This document shows positions 24,540 through 33,348 of a stretch of 40,624 nt of DNA, in pieces. The DNA comes from Methanobacterium sp. (GTDB lineage: Archaea > Methanobacteriota > Methanobacteria > Methanobacteriales > Methanobacteriaceae). The notes under the pieces were generated by a model. That model worked only from the letters and a program-made list of their open reading frames with translations, was not told the origin of the DNA and searched no databases. Numbering within the stretch: position 1 is the stretch's first letter; each line of letters begins with the position of its first letter. The stretch spans positions 1 through 40,624 of the forward strand of contig JAVSLW010000019.1 of NCBI GenBank assembly GCA_039666455.1. The letters run 5' to 3'. Position numbers and translations under genes: made by a program.

Positions 24540-25106
24540 TTAGAAAATACTATCTTCTATTATTACTTTTCCATCCTTTACATCAACCTTTACAAGAGTT
24601 TTGACTTCATATCCTGTTTCATTTTTAACCCGCTGTTTTCCTTCTCCTTTTTCTACAACTGCGACAACATCTACTATCTCTACTCCAGAGCTCTTTAAGG
24701 CGTTTAAAACTGCTATCATAGTCCCTCCCGTACTTACAACATCGTCTACAACCAGGACTTTATCTCCTCTTCTGATTCCGTTAATATACATTTCGCATTC
24801 ACTGTAGCCTGTTATTTGATGAACAGCAATTTCTTCATCCAATTCATAGCAGCGTTTTCTAACCACCACAAAAGGTATATCTGTTTCAAGTGAAAGTGCA
24901 GTTGTAATGTGGATTCCCATGGCCTCCATGCACACGATTTTATCAACGTTTAAATTTGCAACCTCTTTAATGGCTTTTGCAACTTCTCTTAAAAGATCAG
25001 GTTCGACCAGCATTATACCATCAGTAATAGGGTGTATAAAATAATCATATTCTCCTTTTTTTACTACTGGTGATTCTTCAAGTGTTTTTTTAAGTATTTC
25101 TATCAT
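24540..25106 (-). CDS. hpt: Hypoxanthine phosphoribosyltransferase
   Basis: A purine salvage enzyme of 188 residues that joins hypoxanthine (and probably guanine) to PRPP. The PRPP-binding loop VLVVDDVVSTGGTMIAVLNAL is complete, and the family's VCMEAMGIHITTALSLETDIPFVVVRKR and GYSECEMYINGIRRGD sections are present. These mark the archaeal Hpt group, which resembles adenine phosphoribosyltransferase in layout, so a mis-call to apt is possible from annotation tools. GGTGG lies 4 nt before the ATG. First gene of the hpt-dph2 pair, divergent from the PepSY gene. Confidence 0.88.
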   Translation of the reverse strand: MIEILKKTLEESPVVKKGEYDYFIHPITDGIMLVEPDLLREVAKAIKEVANLNVDKIVCMEAMGIHITTALSLETDIPFVVVRKRCYELDEEIAVHQITGYSECEMYINGIRRGDKVLVVDDVVSTGGTMIAVLNALKSSGVEIVDVVAVVEKGEGKQRVKNETGYEVKTLVKVDVKDGKVIIEDSIF

Positions 25107-25285
25107 TTTACCACCGAATATTAAAGTACATCTAAATCAGAAAATTAATGGTATATTTTCATCTTCTTCATCTTCAGGATCTTATAACAGCAAGATATTT
25201 TTATAACAATAAGGTATATTTAATAATATCAAAATATAAACACTTATATAATAAACTGTCGTGGATAAACTATGAAGTGAAAAAG

Positions 25286-25774
25286 ATGGATAGAAAAATC
25301 ATAATTCCAGTAATAATAGTCCTGATTGTGGCTTTAGCAGCGGTAGGAGTCATTTTGCAGAATAGGAACGAAATTCCACCAGTTAGAAACATTACTGTAA
25401 ATGAAACCCCGGTAGCACCAAATGTTACACGTCCTGCACCACCAGAACCCATAGAACCACCTGCAAATAAAACCATCCAGGTTAAAATATCAAAAGAAGA
25501 AGCGATGAGAATAGCAGAGGAAGCTTTAGCAGAATTAGGTCCACCTGAAACACAACCAAAATCTGTAGATGCCCGACTGTTTCAATTGAGAAAAGAACAC
25601 ATGAAAGGATGGTCACCTGAAAATAGAGATATGTATAGATATCGTAGACATCCTATCTGGATATGGAATGTTACCATGAGATATCCGGAGGGAGTTCTTC
25701 CTGATGGAGAAATCTATGGAGATAGGTGGGTAGATGCTCAAACGGGTAGGGCACTTGTACTGATGGCACAGTAG
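25286..25774 (+). CDS. Membrane-anchored PepSY-like protein
   Basis: 162 residues: an N-terminal membrane segment (IIIPVIIVLIVALAAVGVIL), a proline-rich linker (~35-65; PAPPEPIEPPANK), then a PepSY-like unit (VKISKEEAMRIAEEALAELGPPE... YRRHPIWIWNVTMRYPEG... YGDRWVDAQTGRALVLMAQ). The DAQTG ending is shared with the exported PepSY protein at 11281. The ATG at 25286 follows AAGTGA; longer in-frame starts are unsupported. Role unknown; PepSY domains may control extracellular protease activity. A second, shorter copy of the ending follows the stop (25795-25830). Confidence 0.7.
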   Translation: MDRKIIIPVIIVLIVALAAVGVILQNRNEIPPVRNITVNETPVAPNVTRPAPPEPIEPPANKTIQVKISKEEAMRIAEEALAELGPPETQPKSVDARLFQLRKEHMKGWSPENRDMYRYRRHPIWIWNVTMRYPEGVLPDGEIYGDRWVDAQTGRALVLMAQ

Positions 25775-25794
25775 GATCAATTGAATGTTAACAG

Positions 25795-25830
25795 GTAGAT
25801 GCTCAAACTGGTGAAGTAATTATGAACTAA
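25795..25830 (+). pseudogene. Orphan 3' tail of a second PepSY gene
   Basis: Twenty nt after the PepSY stop, GTAGATGCTCAAACTGG continues as an in-frame VDAQTGEVIMN and a TAA. It repeats the ending of the gene just before (VDAQTGRALVLMAQ) with a different last part, more like a normal PepSY end. The frame is closed by a TAA 6 nt upstream, so it is a remnant and not a gene. Confidence 0.55.
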
Positions 25831-25938
25831 AAATCATAGGCAGGAAACTACCTGACAATTACAGAAAAGACACCTGTGAGGGGCTTAAAAAAATTACTCA
25901 TAAAATTTCACCTAATTTTATAAGATGAGAGGTAAATC

Positions 25939-27270
25939 ATGTTAGGTAATCTTGGAAAAAACTTAACAAAAACAATGAAAAAATTGGCCGGAATGTCAAT
26001 AATCGATGAAGAAGTAGTAAAAGAAGCTATAAAAGATATACAAAGGGCATTAATTCAATCTGATGTTAATATTAAACTTGTATTAAACTTATCAAAGAAA
26101 ATAGAAGAAAGAGCACTAAAAGAAGAACCGCCTAAGGGGATTACGCCGAGAGAATATATAATAACCATAGTATACGAGGAACTTGTAAATCTCATTGGTT
26201 CAAAGGCAGAGGAAGTGGAAATTGATGATAGACCTTACAAAATAATGTTTGTAGGACTTCAAGGAAGCGGTAAAACAACCACCATCGGAAAACTTACAAA
26301 ATATCTACAGAAGAAAGGATTCAATCCTGCAGTTGTAGGTACAGACACATGGAGGCCGGCGGCATTTGAACAACTGCGTCAGCTAACTGAAAACATGAAT
26401 GTGCCTCTTTACGGTGACCCTGAAAACAAAGATGCACTTGATCTTGCAAGAAAAGGCCTTAAAGAATTTAAAAAACATGATACCATTATAGTAGACACTG
26501 CAGGACGTCATAAAGAAGAAAAAGACCTTCTTAATGAAATGGAGCAATTATCTGCCATTGTTAAGCCAAATGAAGTTATACTGGTTATTGACGGTACCAT
26601 AGGTCAGCAGGCTCGTGAACAGGCCCTTGCATTCAATCAAGCTACAGACGTAGGTTCAATTGTTATAACAAAGCTTGATGGTTCTGCAAAGGGTGGTGGA
26701 GCGCTTTCTGCAGTTTCAGAAATTGGTGCACCTATAAAATTCATTGGAACTGGAGAGAGAATCGATGACTTTGAGGTATTTGACCCGGAACGTTTCATAT
26801 CAAGACTTCTTGGAATGGGCGACATTAAAACGCTCCTTGAAAAGGTGGAAGAGATTGCAGATGAAGATCTGGACACAGACACCATGGACGCTATTTTAAG
26901 CGGGAAATTCACCCTTAAAGACATGTATTCCCAGTTTGAAATGATGAATAAAATGGGACCCATAGGGCAGGTTATGAATATGATTCCTGGAATGGGCGGA
27001 AAGCTCCCTAAAAACGCTTCCCAAATGACAGAAGAGAAGATAACCAGGTATAAAATCATGATGGACTCCATGACTGAAGATGAACTCACACATCCTGAAG
27101 TTATAAAACAATCCAGAGTAAAGAGAATTGCAAAAGGTTCAGGCATGCGTAATGAGGATGTTAAAGAGCTTCTTAAGTATTATAATGTCACTAAAAAGGC
27201 CATGAAAGGATTTGGAAAGCGTAAAATGAGTGGTCCTTTAGGTCAGATGATGCGGCAGATGATGCGGTAA
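25939..27270 (+). CDS. srp54: Signal recognition particle GTPase SRP54
   Basis: SRP54 binds signal sequences and docks with FtsY to target ribosomes to the membrane. The 443-residue protein has the N domain (~1-95), the G domain with P-loop GLQGSGKTTT (106-115), DTWRPAAFEQLRQL, VDTAGRHKEE and TKLDGSAKGG, then the M domain (~300-443) with KFTLKDMYSQFEMMNKMGPIGQVMNMIPGM and the RNA-binding SRVKRIAKGSG. The end is rich in methionine (GQMMRQMMR), as is usual for signal-peptide binding. GAGGT precedes the ATG. Followed after 62 nt by pus10. Confidence 0.97.
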   Translation: MLGNLGKNLTKTMKKLAGMSIIDEEVVKEAIKDIQRALIQSDVNIKLVLNLSKKIEERALKEEPPKGITPREYIITIVYEELVNLIGSKAEEVEIDDRPYKIMFVGLQGSGKTTTIGKLTKYLQKKGFNPAVVGTDTWRPAAFEQLRQLTENMNVPLYGDPENKDALDLARKGLKEFKKHDTIIVDTAGRHKEEKDLLNEMEQLSAIVKPNEVILVIDGTIGQQAREQALAFNQATDVGSIVITKLDGSAKGGGALSAVSEIGAPIKFIGTGERIDDFEVFDPERFISRLLGMGDIKTLLEKVEEIADEDLDTDTMDAILSGKFTLKDMYSQFEMMNKMGPIGQVMNMIPGMGGKLPKNASQMTEEKITRYKIMMDSMTEDELTHPEVIKQSRVKRIAKGSGMRNEDVKELLKYYNVTKKAMKGFGKRKMSGPLGQMMRQMMR

Positions 27271-27332
27271 AATCAAATTTTCACTGCTTTTCAAATTAAA
27301 AGCATCATCAGCCTATATTTTGAGATGATTAA

Positions 27333-28559
27333 ATGAATTCACAGATTACTGAATATGCAGCTAAAATAATGGAGATCTCAGGATGGAACTTATGCGACCA
27401 CTGTCTGGGCAGGAGTTTTTCCAAAATTGTAGAAGGACAAGATAACAAAGATAGGGGCGAAATTATAAGAAAAATTCTGGGTGGGGAAGGTTACAGCTCC
27501 TTAAAAGCCGATTCATGCTATATTTGCAGTAATATATTTGACACAGTACAGAATACTATTGTAAACAGAATAATAAATAAAATAAAAGAAGAAAATGTTG
27601 AATTTTCAACCTTCCTTGTTGGATCCCGAGTTTTGCCAGATATTATAGGTAGGGAAGAAAAAATCCACAAAAACATTGAATCAGATGTTGAAAGTATTAA
27701 AAAGGAGTTAAACAGAGAAATAGGAAAAGAATTGTGTTTTCGACTTAAAAAAGAGGCTGATTTTGAAAATCCGAACATTGTAATAATGGTAGACTTTGTA
27801 AATGATAATATAGACATTCAAATAAATCCATTGTTTATAGAAGGGCGCTACCGGAAGCTTATTAGAGGAATTCCACAGACTAAATGGCCTTGCAGAAAAT
27901 GTCGGGGAAAAGGATGTCCTGATTGTAACTATACCGGGCAAATGTACCGAGAATCAGTTGAATCACTGGTTTCATCTCCAGCTCTTGATTTAGCAAAAGG
28001 AAACAGCTCAAAATTCCATGGAGCAGGTAGAGAAGATATAGATGTTAAAATGCTTGGGAGTGGAAGACCTTTCGTGCTTGAAATTAAAGAACCCTGTATA
28101 AGAAACCTTAATTTAAAGCTTCTCCAAGAAAAGATCAATGAATTTGCAGAGGGAAAAGTTGAGGTTCTTGATTTAAAATTTACAGGTAAAGAAAGAAAGG
28201 GTGAAATAAAATGCTCATCCACAGAAACCTATAAAACATATAAAGCAATTATAAGGCTTGAAGATGATATTAAAGAGGAAGAATTAGATTTATTACAATC
28301 ATTGAAGATTATTAAGCAGCGGACACCTGTAAGGGTAGTTCACCGTAGACGAGATAAAATAAGAACACGAAAGGTAAGAAAAGTGAGTGTTAACTGGATT
28401 AATTCAAGAAAATTTGAGATGATAATTGATTGTGAAGGTGGATTATACATTAAAGAACTAATTTCCGGTGATGAAGGCAGGTCAAATCCCAATGTATCAG
28501 AAATATTGGGAACTTCTGCGCTGTGCACCCAGCTCGATGTGCTGGAAGTGAAAATATAG
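27333..28559 (+). CDS. pus10: tRNA pseudouridine synthase Pus10
   Basis: Archaeal Pus10 makes pseudouridine 54 and 55 in the tRNA T loop, a job done by TruB in bacteria. The 408-residue protein has an N-terminal zinc-binding part (LCDHCLGRSFSK ... SCYICSN), a THUMP-like middle, a second zinc pair (CRKCRGKGCPDCNYTGQMY), and the catalytic half with FHGAGREDIDVKMLGSGRPFVLEI, in which the aspartate of REDID is the catalytic one. It ends with CEGGLYIKELISGDEGRSNPNVSEILG, the family's last motif. GAGATGAT lies before the ATG. Length and all parts are normal. Confidence 0.94.
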   Translation: MNSQITEYAAKIMEISGWNLCDHCLGRSFSKIVEGQDNKDRGEIIRKILGGEGYSSLKADSCYICSNIFDTVQNTIVNRIINKIKEENVEFSTFLVGSRVLPDIIGREEKIHKNIESDVESIKKELNREIGKELCFRLKKEADFENPNIVIMVDFVNDNIDIQINPLFIEGRYRKLIRGIPQTKWPCRKCRGKGCPDCNYTGQMYRESVESLVSSPALDLAKGNSSKFHGAGREDIDVKMLGSGRPFVLEIKEPCIRNLNLKLLQEKINEFAEGKVEVLDLKFTGKERKGEIKCSSTETYKTYKAIIRLEDDIKEEELDLLQSLKIIKQRTPVRVVHRRRDKIRTRKVRKVSVNWINSRKFEMIIDCEGGLYIKELISGDEGRSNPNVSEILGTSALCTQLDVLEVKI

Positions 28560-28891
28560 AATTCATGGAGACTTATGAGTCCTGCCATAAGGTTGATATT
28601 TAAAGGCGAACTGACAATATATCCATAAGGTTTAAATTACAATAGAGTTTAAAATAGAAAGGTTAGTATAAACAATATTTTAGTAAATCAACCAGGGTAC
28701 TGAATACTTATGGTAAAAATTTGTAATAATTAAAATTTGCAGAAAAAAGTATAATGAATATGATCTATGGTTCAACTGAGACCTAATCTCATTCAACTTT
28801 TCTCATACCACATTTTGAATCATTTTTATAGAAAATAATGGAGTATTAATACCCGAAAAGTATTCTAAATTCAAATATTGGAGGTTTAATA
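28560..28891. other. Non-coding gap before L21e
   Basis: About 330 AT-rich bases with no credible reading frame. The last 30 bases include GGAGGT 6 nt before the L21e start. A TTTTTATAG at ~28824 is a possible TATA box. A weak TGAGA/TCTCA pair is seen near 28780-28795. No RNA gene was identified. Confidence 0.4.
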
Positions 28892-29185
28892 ATGGTAAGA
28901 AGATCCAGAGGTTCAAGAAGTAAGACACGATATAAACTTAAAAAGAGTATAAGAGTTAGTAGAGCAAATCCAATTTCTAAAAAAATACAGACTTTCGATG
29001 AAAGTGATCTTGTTCATATAATAATTGATCCAAGCGTGCAAAAAGGTCAACCACACCCTCGCTTCCATGGTAAAACAGGAAAAGTAACTGAAAAACGAGG
29101 AAGAGCTTACATAGTAGACATTAATGATGGCAACAAAGCTAAAAAGTTAATTATAAGGCCAGAACATCTTAAAATACAAGAGTGA
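28892..29185 (+). CDS. rpl21e: Ribosomal protein L21e
   Basis: A large-subunit protein of 97 residues, with a very basic N-terminus (VRRSRGSRSKTRYKLKKSIRV) and the SH3-like barrel after it (DLVHIIIDPSVQKGQPHPRFHGKTGKVTEKRGRAYIVDI). GGAGGT precedes the ATG at the right distance. It begins the conserved archaeal unit L21e-Rpo4-DUF655-KsgA; the Rpo4 start is just 5 nt after its stop. Confidence 0.96.
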   Translation: MVRRSRGSRSKTRYKLKKSIRVSRANPISKKIQTFDESDLVHIIIDPSVQKGQPHPRFHGKTGKVTEKRGRAYIVDINDGNKAKKLIIRPEHLKIQE

Positions 29186-29190
29186 TGCTG

Positions 29191-29520
29191 ATGATTGGGA
29201 AAAAAGTTATTGACACTGACCCTATCACCACTGCAGAAGTAAAAAAAGTGCTGGAAGAACTTTCTAAGCACCATGAACTCACATATGAGCAGAATCTTGC
29301 TTTGGATCATGTTACGAAGTTTTCAAAGATCGATGAAGAATCTGCAAATAAAATGGTTGAAGAACTTGCAGAAACACTCAAAAAAACTCAAGCTGTTAAA
29401 ATTGCAGATATAATGCCTGAAGATATGGCTGATCTAAGGCTGTTATTTGCAAAAGAAAGGGGCACATACAAAAAAGAAGATCTGGAGAAGATACTGGAAA
29501 TAGTGAACAGGTACAGATAA
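29191..29520 (+). CDS. rpoF: RNA polymerase subunit Rpo4 (F)
   Basis: Rpo4 forms the stalk of archaeal RNA polymerase with Rpo7 and helps in DNA opening and RNA handling. The 109-residue sequence MIGKKVIDTDPITTAEVKKVLEEL... TYEQNLALDHVTKFSKI... IADIMPEDMADLRLLFAKERG is a clear match. ATG 29191 is chosen over the upstream GTG/ATG at 29182-29187, since it gives the family start MIGKK and GTGATG serves as ribosome-binding site. It is coupled to L21e; the DUF655 gene follows after ~120 nt. Confidence 0.94.
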   Translation: MIGKKVIDTDPITTAEVKKVLEELSKHHELTYEQNLALDHVTKFSKIDEESANKMVEELAETLKKTQAVKIADIMPEDMADLRLLFAKERGTYKKEDLEKILEIVNRYR

Positions 29521-29640
29521 AACCGGGATATTTAATGAAATTAAATATTAAAAAATGTGATTAAGAATTCTTAATCTTCAATATAAAAATTGGAATCTCT
29601 CAAACTGTAGGTCTTAAAATAACATCACCGATGTGATTAA

Positions 29641-30213
29641 ATGGAAGAATATGCAATTATTCTGGATTATCTTCCTTTAGGTTACATTAAAGAAGGTATA
29701 CCCACATATAAAAGAAAGCCTGTAGCACAGGCAATAGGTAAGGAAGAATTTACCCTCCTGGAACTTATCCCCAAAGAGAATGTAACTCTGGATATACACC
29801 AGAAAGTCTACATAGGTTCAGGAAAACGTGAAGAGATAGCCCGAGTAAATAGAAGGCTTAAATATGACGACCTCACAGCAACAGCCAGGGTTGAATTGAA
29901 TTACGTCATAGAAGAAATTATTAAGGCTAAAGAAGATAAATTCGTTGAATTTTTTAACGAAGCTGGTCCAGTATCAACCAGACTACACCAGCTGGAACTT
30001 CTACCTGGAATCGGAAAAAAACACATGTGGGATATTATTAAAGCAAGGAAAGAAAAACCTTTCCAAAGCTTTGATGATATCAAAAAAAGAGTTGCAATGT
30101 TATCAGACCCGGTAAAGCTTATTTCAAAGAGAATTTTATTAGAGCTTGAAGCTACAGAGGATAAAAGGGGAAAACGAAAGTATATACTCTTTACAAGACC
30201 TCGCTTAAAATAG
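29641..30213 (+). CDS. DUF655 family putative RNA-binding protein
   Basis: 190 residues of DUF655, nearly universal in archaea and always near ksgA and rpoF. The N-terminal half is an OB-like domain (YAIILDYLPLGYIKEG... QAIGKEEFTLLELIPKENVTL... VYIGSGKREEIARVNRRLKYDDLTATARVEL). The C-terminal half has a helix-hairpin-helix (TRLHQLELLPGIGKKHMWDIIKARKEKPFQSFDDIKKRV), so nucleic-acid binding is likely. GTGAT stands before the ATG. KsgA starts 10 nt after it. A role in ribosome maturation is suggested by the neighbours only. Confidence 0.88.
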   Translation: MEEYAIILDYLPLGYIKEGIPTYKRKPVAQAIGKEEFTLLELIPKENVTLDIHQKVYIGSGKREEIARVNRRLKYDDLTATARVELNYVIEEIIKAKEDKFVEFFNEAGPVSTRLHQLELLPGIGKKHMWDIIKARKEKPFQSFDDIKKRVAMLSDPVKLISKRILLELEATEDKRGKRKYILFTRPRLK

Positions 30214-30223
30214 ACTGAACAGT

Positions 30224-31069
30224 ATGGAAAATTGCATGCTTGCAAAAGAAACTCTGAACATACTTAAAAACAACAACATAAGATTAGACCGGCGAAAGGG
30301 TCAAAATTACCTGATAGATTCAAATATACTCCAAAAAATTGTTGATTATGCTGATTTATCCAGAAATGACACAGTTTTAGAAATTGGTGCAGGAATAGGA
30401 ACTCTAACAATTCCGCTTGCAGAAAATGCAAAAAAAGTAATTGCAATTGAGCAGGATCAAAAAATTGCTGCTGTTTTGGAAAAAAGACTTGGAGATCTGG
30501 GCATTTCAAATGTTGAAGTTTTAAAGGGAGATGCTACAAAGATTGATTTTCCAGAGTTTAATAAAGTTGTATCCAACCTTCCCTACAAAATTTCATCCCC
30601 AATTACTTTTAAACTGCTTGGATATGACTTTGATTTTGCAATTCTTATGTATCAGCTTGAATTTGCCGAGAGGATGGTTGCAAAACCAGGTGATTCAAAT
30701 TATTCAAGGCTATCTTTAATGTTACACTTCTGTGCTGATATTGAAATGCTTTTTGAAGTTTCAAAGCACTGTTTCTTTCCAGAACCTAAAGTATCATCTG
30801 CAGTGATTAAATTAGTTCCAAAGAGAGGAGCAGAAATTGATGAATTCTTCGAAAAAACTTCAAGGGCACTCTTTCAGCATAAAAAGAAAAAAGTGAGGAA
30901 TGCACTGCTTGATTCTTTCCATGAAATTGCTGATGTGGATAAAAAAGAGGCTAAAGAGATAGTTTCAAAACTGGATGAAAAATTGTTGATGGAAAGGGTT
31001 GTGAAGCTTGAGATAGGAGAAGTTATGAGAATTACTAAAGAATTGAAACATTTAATAGAAAACAGGTAA
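30224..31069 (+). CDS. ksgA: 16S rRNA dimethyladenosine transferase KsgA/Dim1
   Basis: Dimethylates two adjacent adenines in the 3' end helix of 16S rRNA with SAM. The 281-residue protein shows RLDRRKGQNYLIDSNILQKIV at the start, the SAM loop VLEIGAGIGTLTIPLA, VIAIEQD, the acceptor motif VSNLPYKISSPITF, and PEPKVSSAVIKLVPK. The C-terminal helical domain has FQHKKKKVRNAL. Two ATGs four codons apart are possible starts (30224 or 30236) and no ribosome-binding site decides. It ends the L21e-Rpo4-DUF655-KsgA unit. Confidence 0.95.
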   Translation: MENCMLAKETLNILKNNNIRLDRRKGQNYLIDSNILQKIVDYADLSRNDTVLEIGAGIGTLTIPLAENAKKVIAIEQDQKIAAVLEKRLGDLGISNVEVLKGDATKIDFPEFNKVVSNLPYKISSPITFKLLGYDFDFAILMYQLEFAERMVAKPGDSNYSRLSLMLHFCADIEMLFEVSKHCFFPEPKVSSAVIKLVPKRGAEIDEFFEKTSRALFQHKKKKVRNALLDSFHEIADVDKKEAKEIVSKLDEKLLMERVVKLEIGEVMRITKELKHLIENR

Positions 31070-31383
31070 AAATCAATGTGTTAGGTGAAAAAATAAGATA
31101 GAATCCCTATGAATTATTTCAAAAAGAATGTCCAGAAGTCACAGATTTAAAGTCCAAAACTGATTAATAATAAATATATTTTGTTAATTGGAACCAGCAT
31201 CATTTTTTAAAATTTACATTTCAAATCTTCATTTTACTTATTTTACGTATTTAAGGGTGTAGTGTCCTAAATATATGAAAAGACACTTATCTAAACAAAT
31301 TTTAGGATTTGTTCTGTTTTATAAAATTTTATATACATATTATAATAAAAATATTACATAAAATATTACTTTGGGGTGATACA
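31070..31383. other. Non-coding gap before the response regulator
   Basis: ~310 AT-rich bases without a gene. Seen in it: AGTGTC (31261-31266) facing GACACT (31282-31287), the AACAAAT/ATTTGTT pair shortly after, and the TATA box listed separately. The AGTGTC ends recall those at 36629 and 36769. Confidence 0.4.
31327..31335 (+). promoter_or_regulatory. TATA box of the response-regulator gene
   Basis: TTTTATATA lies 49-57 nt before the start codon, which would put the transcript start about 25 nt upstream of GGGGTGAT and the ATG. Confidence 0.5.
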
Positions 31384-31782
31384 ATGTATCATACAATGAT
31401 CTTAATAGTTGAAGATAAACCAGCAATTGCAGTTGATCTTCAAAGCAAATTCGAATACTGGGGTTACCACACCCCCATGATAGCGTCGTCTAAAGAAGAA
31501 GCTTTAAAAATAGCTATCGAGATTAAACCAGACCTTGCACTCATAGATATTAAATTAAAAGCTGATAATGGAATAGATATTGCTAAGGAAATTACTGATA
31601 ATCTTGATACGGCCGTGATTTATATCACTGGTCATTTTAATGAGGAACTGATGCAGTTAATGCGGGCAACAAAACCCTATGGATATGCAGTAAAACCTTT
31701 TGAGGAAAATCAGCTAAAATACACGGTTGAAAATGCTCTTTACAGACGTAGAATACATCAAAGGATTATTCTAAGTAAATAA
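31384..31782 (+). CDS. Single-domain response regulator (receiver only)
   Basis: 132 residues containing one REC domain and nothing else. The phosphorylation site is complete: acidic pair E10/D11 (ILIVEDK), phospho-acceptor D55 (LALIDIKL), T82 (VIYITGH) and K104 (GYAVKPF). The closing RRRIHQRIILSK is a short basic tail, not an output domain. GGGGTGAT is 3 nt before the ATG. Such lone receivers relay phosphate or bind partners; in methanogens they often belong to PAS-histidine-kinase systems. No kinase is nearby, so the partner is encoded elsewhere. Confidence 0.87.
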   Translation: MYHTMILIVEDKPAIAVDLQSKFEYWGYHTPMIASSKEEALKIAIEIKPDLALIDIKLKADNGIDIAKEITDNLDTAVIYITGHFNEELMQLMRATKPYGYAVKPFEENQLKYTVENALYRRRIHQRIILSK

Positions 31783-31787
31783 ATAGT

Positions 31788-32885
31788 TCAATACTTAAAA
31801 GAATTTATCTTATTCATTATTTTTTCACTTAAAAATGCTTCATTAATAAATTCAGGGTATACAGGAAGCCTTTCATCTAAAAATAAACCTATTTCTTCTG
31901 TCATTTTTCTTAAATCATCTAACTCAGGCCATGGTGCTTCTGGATTTACATAATCATTGGTAACTGGTGAAACACCACCCCAATCATCAGCGCCTGCAAG
32001 TAAAAATATCTGGGCATTACGTTTATTTAAATTCGGAGGAACCTGAACTCCAGTTTCAGGAAATAAAAGCTTTGTTACAGCAACCATTTTGATCATCTCC
32101 ATTAATGACGGTTCTCTCTCATGTTCCATTGGAGTTCCTGGTTTTGGTTTGAAATTTTGAATAATTATCTCCTGAATGTGTCCATACTTATCATTTAAAC
32201 GCTTTATCTCAAGGAGGGATTCTGCTCTTTCTTCAATCGTTTCTCCAATGCCAATAAGGAGACCGGTAGTGAAGGGTATTTTCAGTTTTCCCGCGTTTTC
32301 AATAGTTTTAATCCTTAAATCCGGGTCTTTCCCGGGACTTTTTTCGTGTACCACAGTTTTCATCAGCCGTTTGCTTGTTGTCTCAAGCATAAGTCCCATT
32401 GATGCGTTTACTTCCCTTAAAGTCTTTAATTCACTTTTTTTAAGTACTCCTGGATTGCTGTGCGGCAAAAGACCTGTCTTTTTGAGTGTTTCATTGCAGA
32501 TATAATGAAGGTATTCAGTCATGTTGCTATAGCCCAAAGCTTCAAGAGCTGCCCTTACATCTTCTGTTTCTTCAGGACGTTCTCCAAAGGTAAATAAAGC
32601 TTCCCTGCAATTCCATTTATCTGCTTCCTTTAAAATACTGAATATTTCTTCTTGCTTCATCAAAATCCGTGCGCCTTCATCACCAGGCGTCTTTTTAAAG
32701 GTGCAGTAGCCACATTCATTTCTGCAGATATCTGTAAGAGGTAAAAAAACGTTTTTTGAATAGGTAATTCGGTTTGTCTTTCTTTTTGATTCTGCAGAAG
32801 ACATCAATGATACAATATCTCTGCCTTTTGCATTTAAAAGTACTATTATATCACTTTTTGAATATTCAGCCATAATATCTTCCAT
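31788..32885 (-). CDS. cofG: FO synthase subunit CofG (radical SAM)
   Basis: CofG closes the deazaflavin ring of FO, the core of coenzyme F420, from the product of CofH. The 365-residue radical-SAM protein carries C-x3-C-x2-C as DICRNECGYCTFKK (C54, C58, C61). Conserved regions follow: ALFTFGERPEET, GLLPHSNPGVL, GLMLETTSKRL, FTTGLLIGIGET, IIQNFKPKPGTPM, and the end SPVTNDYVNPEAPWPEL. It makes the cofactor used by the frh hydrogenase in this window. The ATG overlaps the stop of the gene before it by one base (TAATG), so the two are coupled. cofH is not here. Confidence 0.95.
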   Translation of the reverse strand: MEDIMAEYSKSDIIVLLNAKGRDIVSLMSSAESKRKTNRITYSKNVFLPLTDICRNECGYCTFKKTPGDEGARILMKQEEIFSILKEADKWNCREALFTFGERPEETEDVRAALEALGYSNMTEYLHYICNETLKKTGLLPHSNPGVLKKSELKTLREVNASMGLMLETTSKRLMKTVVHEKSPGKDPDLRIKTIENAGKLKIPFTTGLLIGIGETIEERAESLLEIKRLNDKYGHIQEIIIQNFKPKPGTPMEHEREPSLMEMIKMVAVTKLLFPETGVQVPPNLNKRNAQIFLLAGADDWGGVSPVTNDYVNPEAPWPELDDLRKMTEEIGLFLDERLPVYPEFINEAFLSEKIMNKINSFKY

Positions 32886-33316
32886 TATTCCAGGATTGCA
32901 ACAACCACTTCCACGAATCGAGGACCCATTCCACTTTTATCCATCCAGGAAACAATAAAAATTCCTGAATCATCTAAAATTCCAAGATTATAATCTACAT
33001 CACAACCCATGGCTTCAAGAGAGTTTTTCATCATGTGAATACCGGAAATATCGGTTTCACTTTGAACAGGAACATTGGCACGAATTCTTTCATCCATTAT
33101 CCCTATAATATCTCCACCATCCTTTGAAAAAATGTCTATTTCCTGTGCTCCAATGGTTTTTAAAAGATCTGAAAGAACAGCATCCATATCCTCATCAAAT
33201 TTTTTTCCAGACATTCCACGTACTATAAGGATGTTTTGTGCGTCTATAGCTGGCTTTGATCCATGGAAAGCTTCTAAACTTTCCATTACTTTCCCTGCAA
33301 TTTTATGCGTTTGCAT
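32885..33316 (-). CDS. DUF2120-like methanogen protein
   Basis: 143 residues, soluble, alpha/beta. I tentatively place it in DUF2120, a family of methanogens with no known activity; this is from memory. Notable stretches: KIAGKVMESLEAFHGSKPAIDAQNILIVRGMSGKKF, DIFSKDGGDIIGIMDERIRANVPVQSETDISGIHMMKNSLEAMGCDVDY and a final SWMDKSGMGPRFVEVVVAIL. No metal-binding motif is apparent. It overlaps cofG by one base, so a link to F420 synthesis or regulation is possible. GGGAGATGA lies before the ATG. Confidence 0.55.
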   Translation of the reverse strand: MQTHKIAGKVMESLEAFHGSKPAIDAQNILIVRGMSGKKFDEDMDAVLSDLLKTIGAQEIDIFSKDGGDIIGIMDERIRANVPVQSETDISGIHMMKNSLEAMGCDVDYNLGILDDSGIFIVSWMDKSGMGPRFVEVVVAILE

Positions 33317-33348
33317 CGCTTTTCATCTCCCTTAATTCACTAAATGAA

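Noticed and set aside
26637..27146. Long antisense frame inside srp54
   Set aside because: Composition mirrors the sense gene, no ribosome-binding site, no recognisable protein; srp54 is certain on the + strand.
28730..28830. C/D-box guide RNA before L21e
   Set aside because: ATGAT-like and CTGA-like strings occur, but not in the C-D'-C'-D spacing needed.
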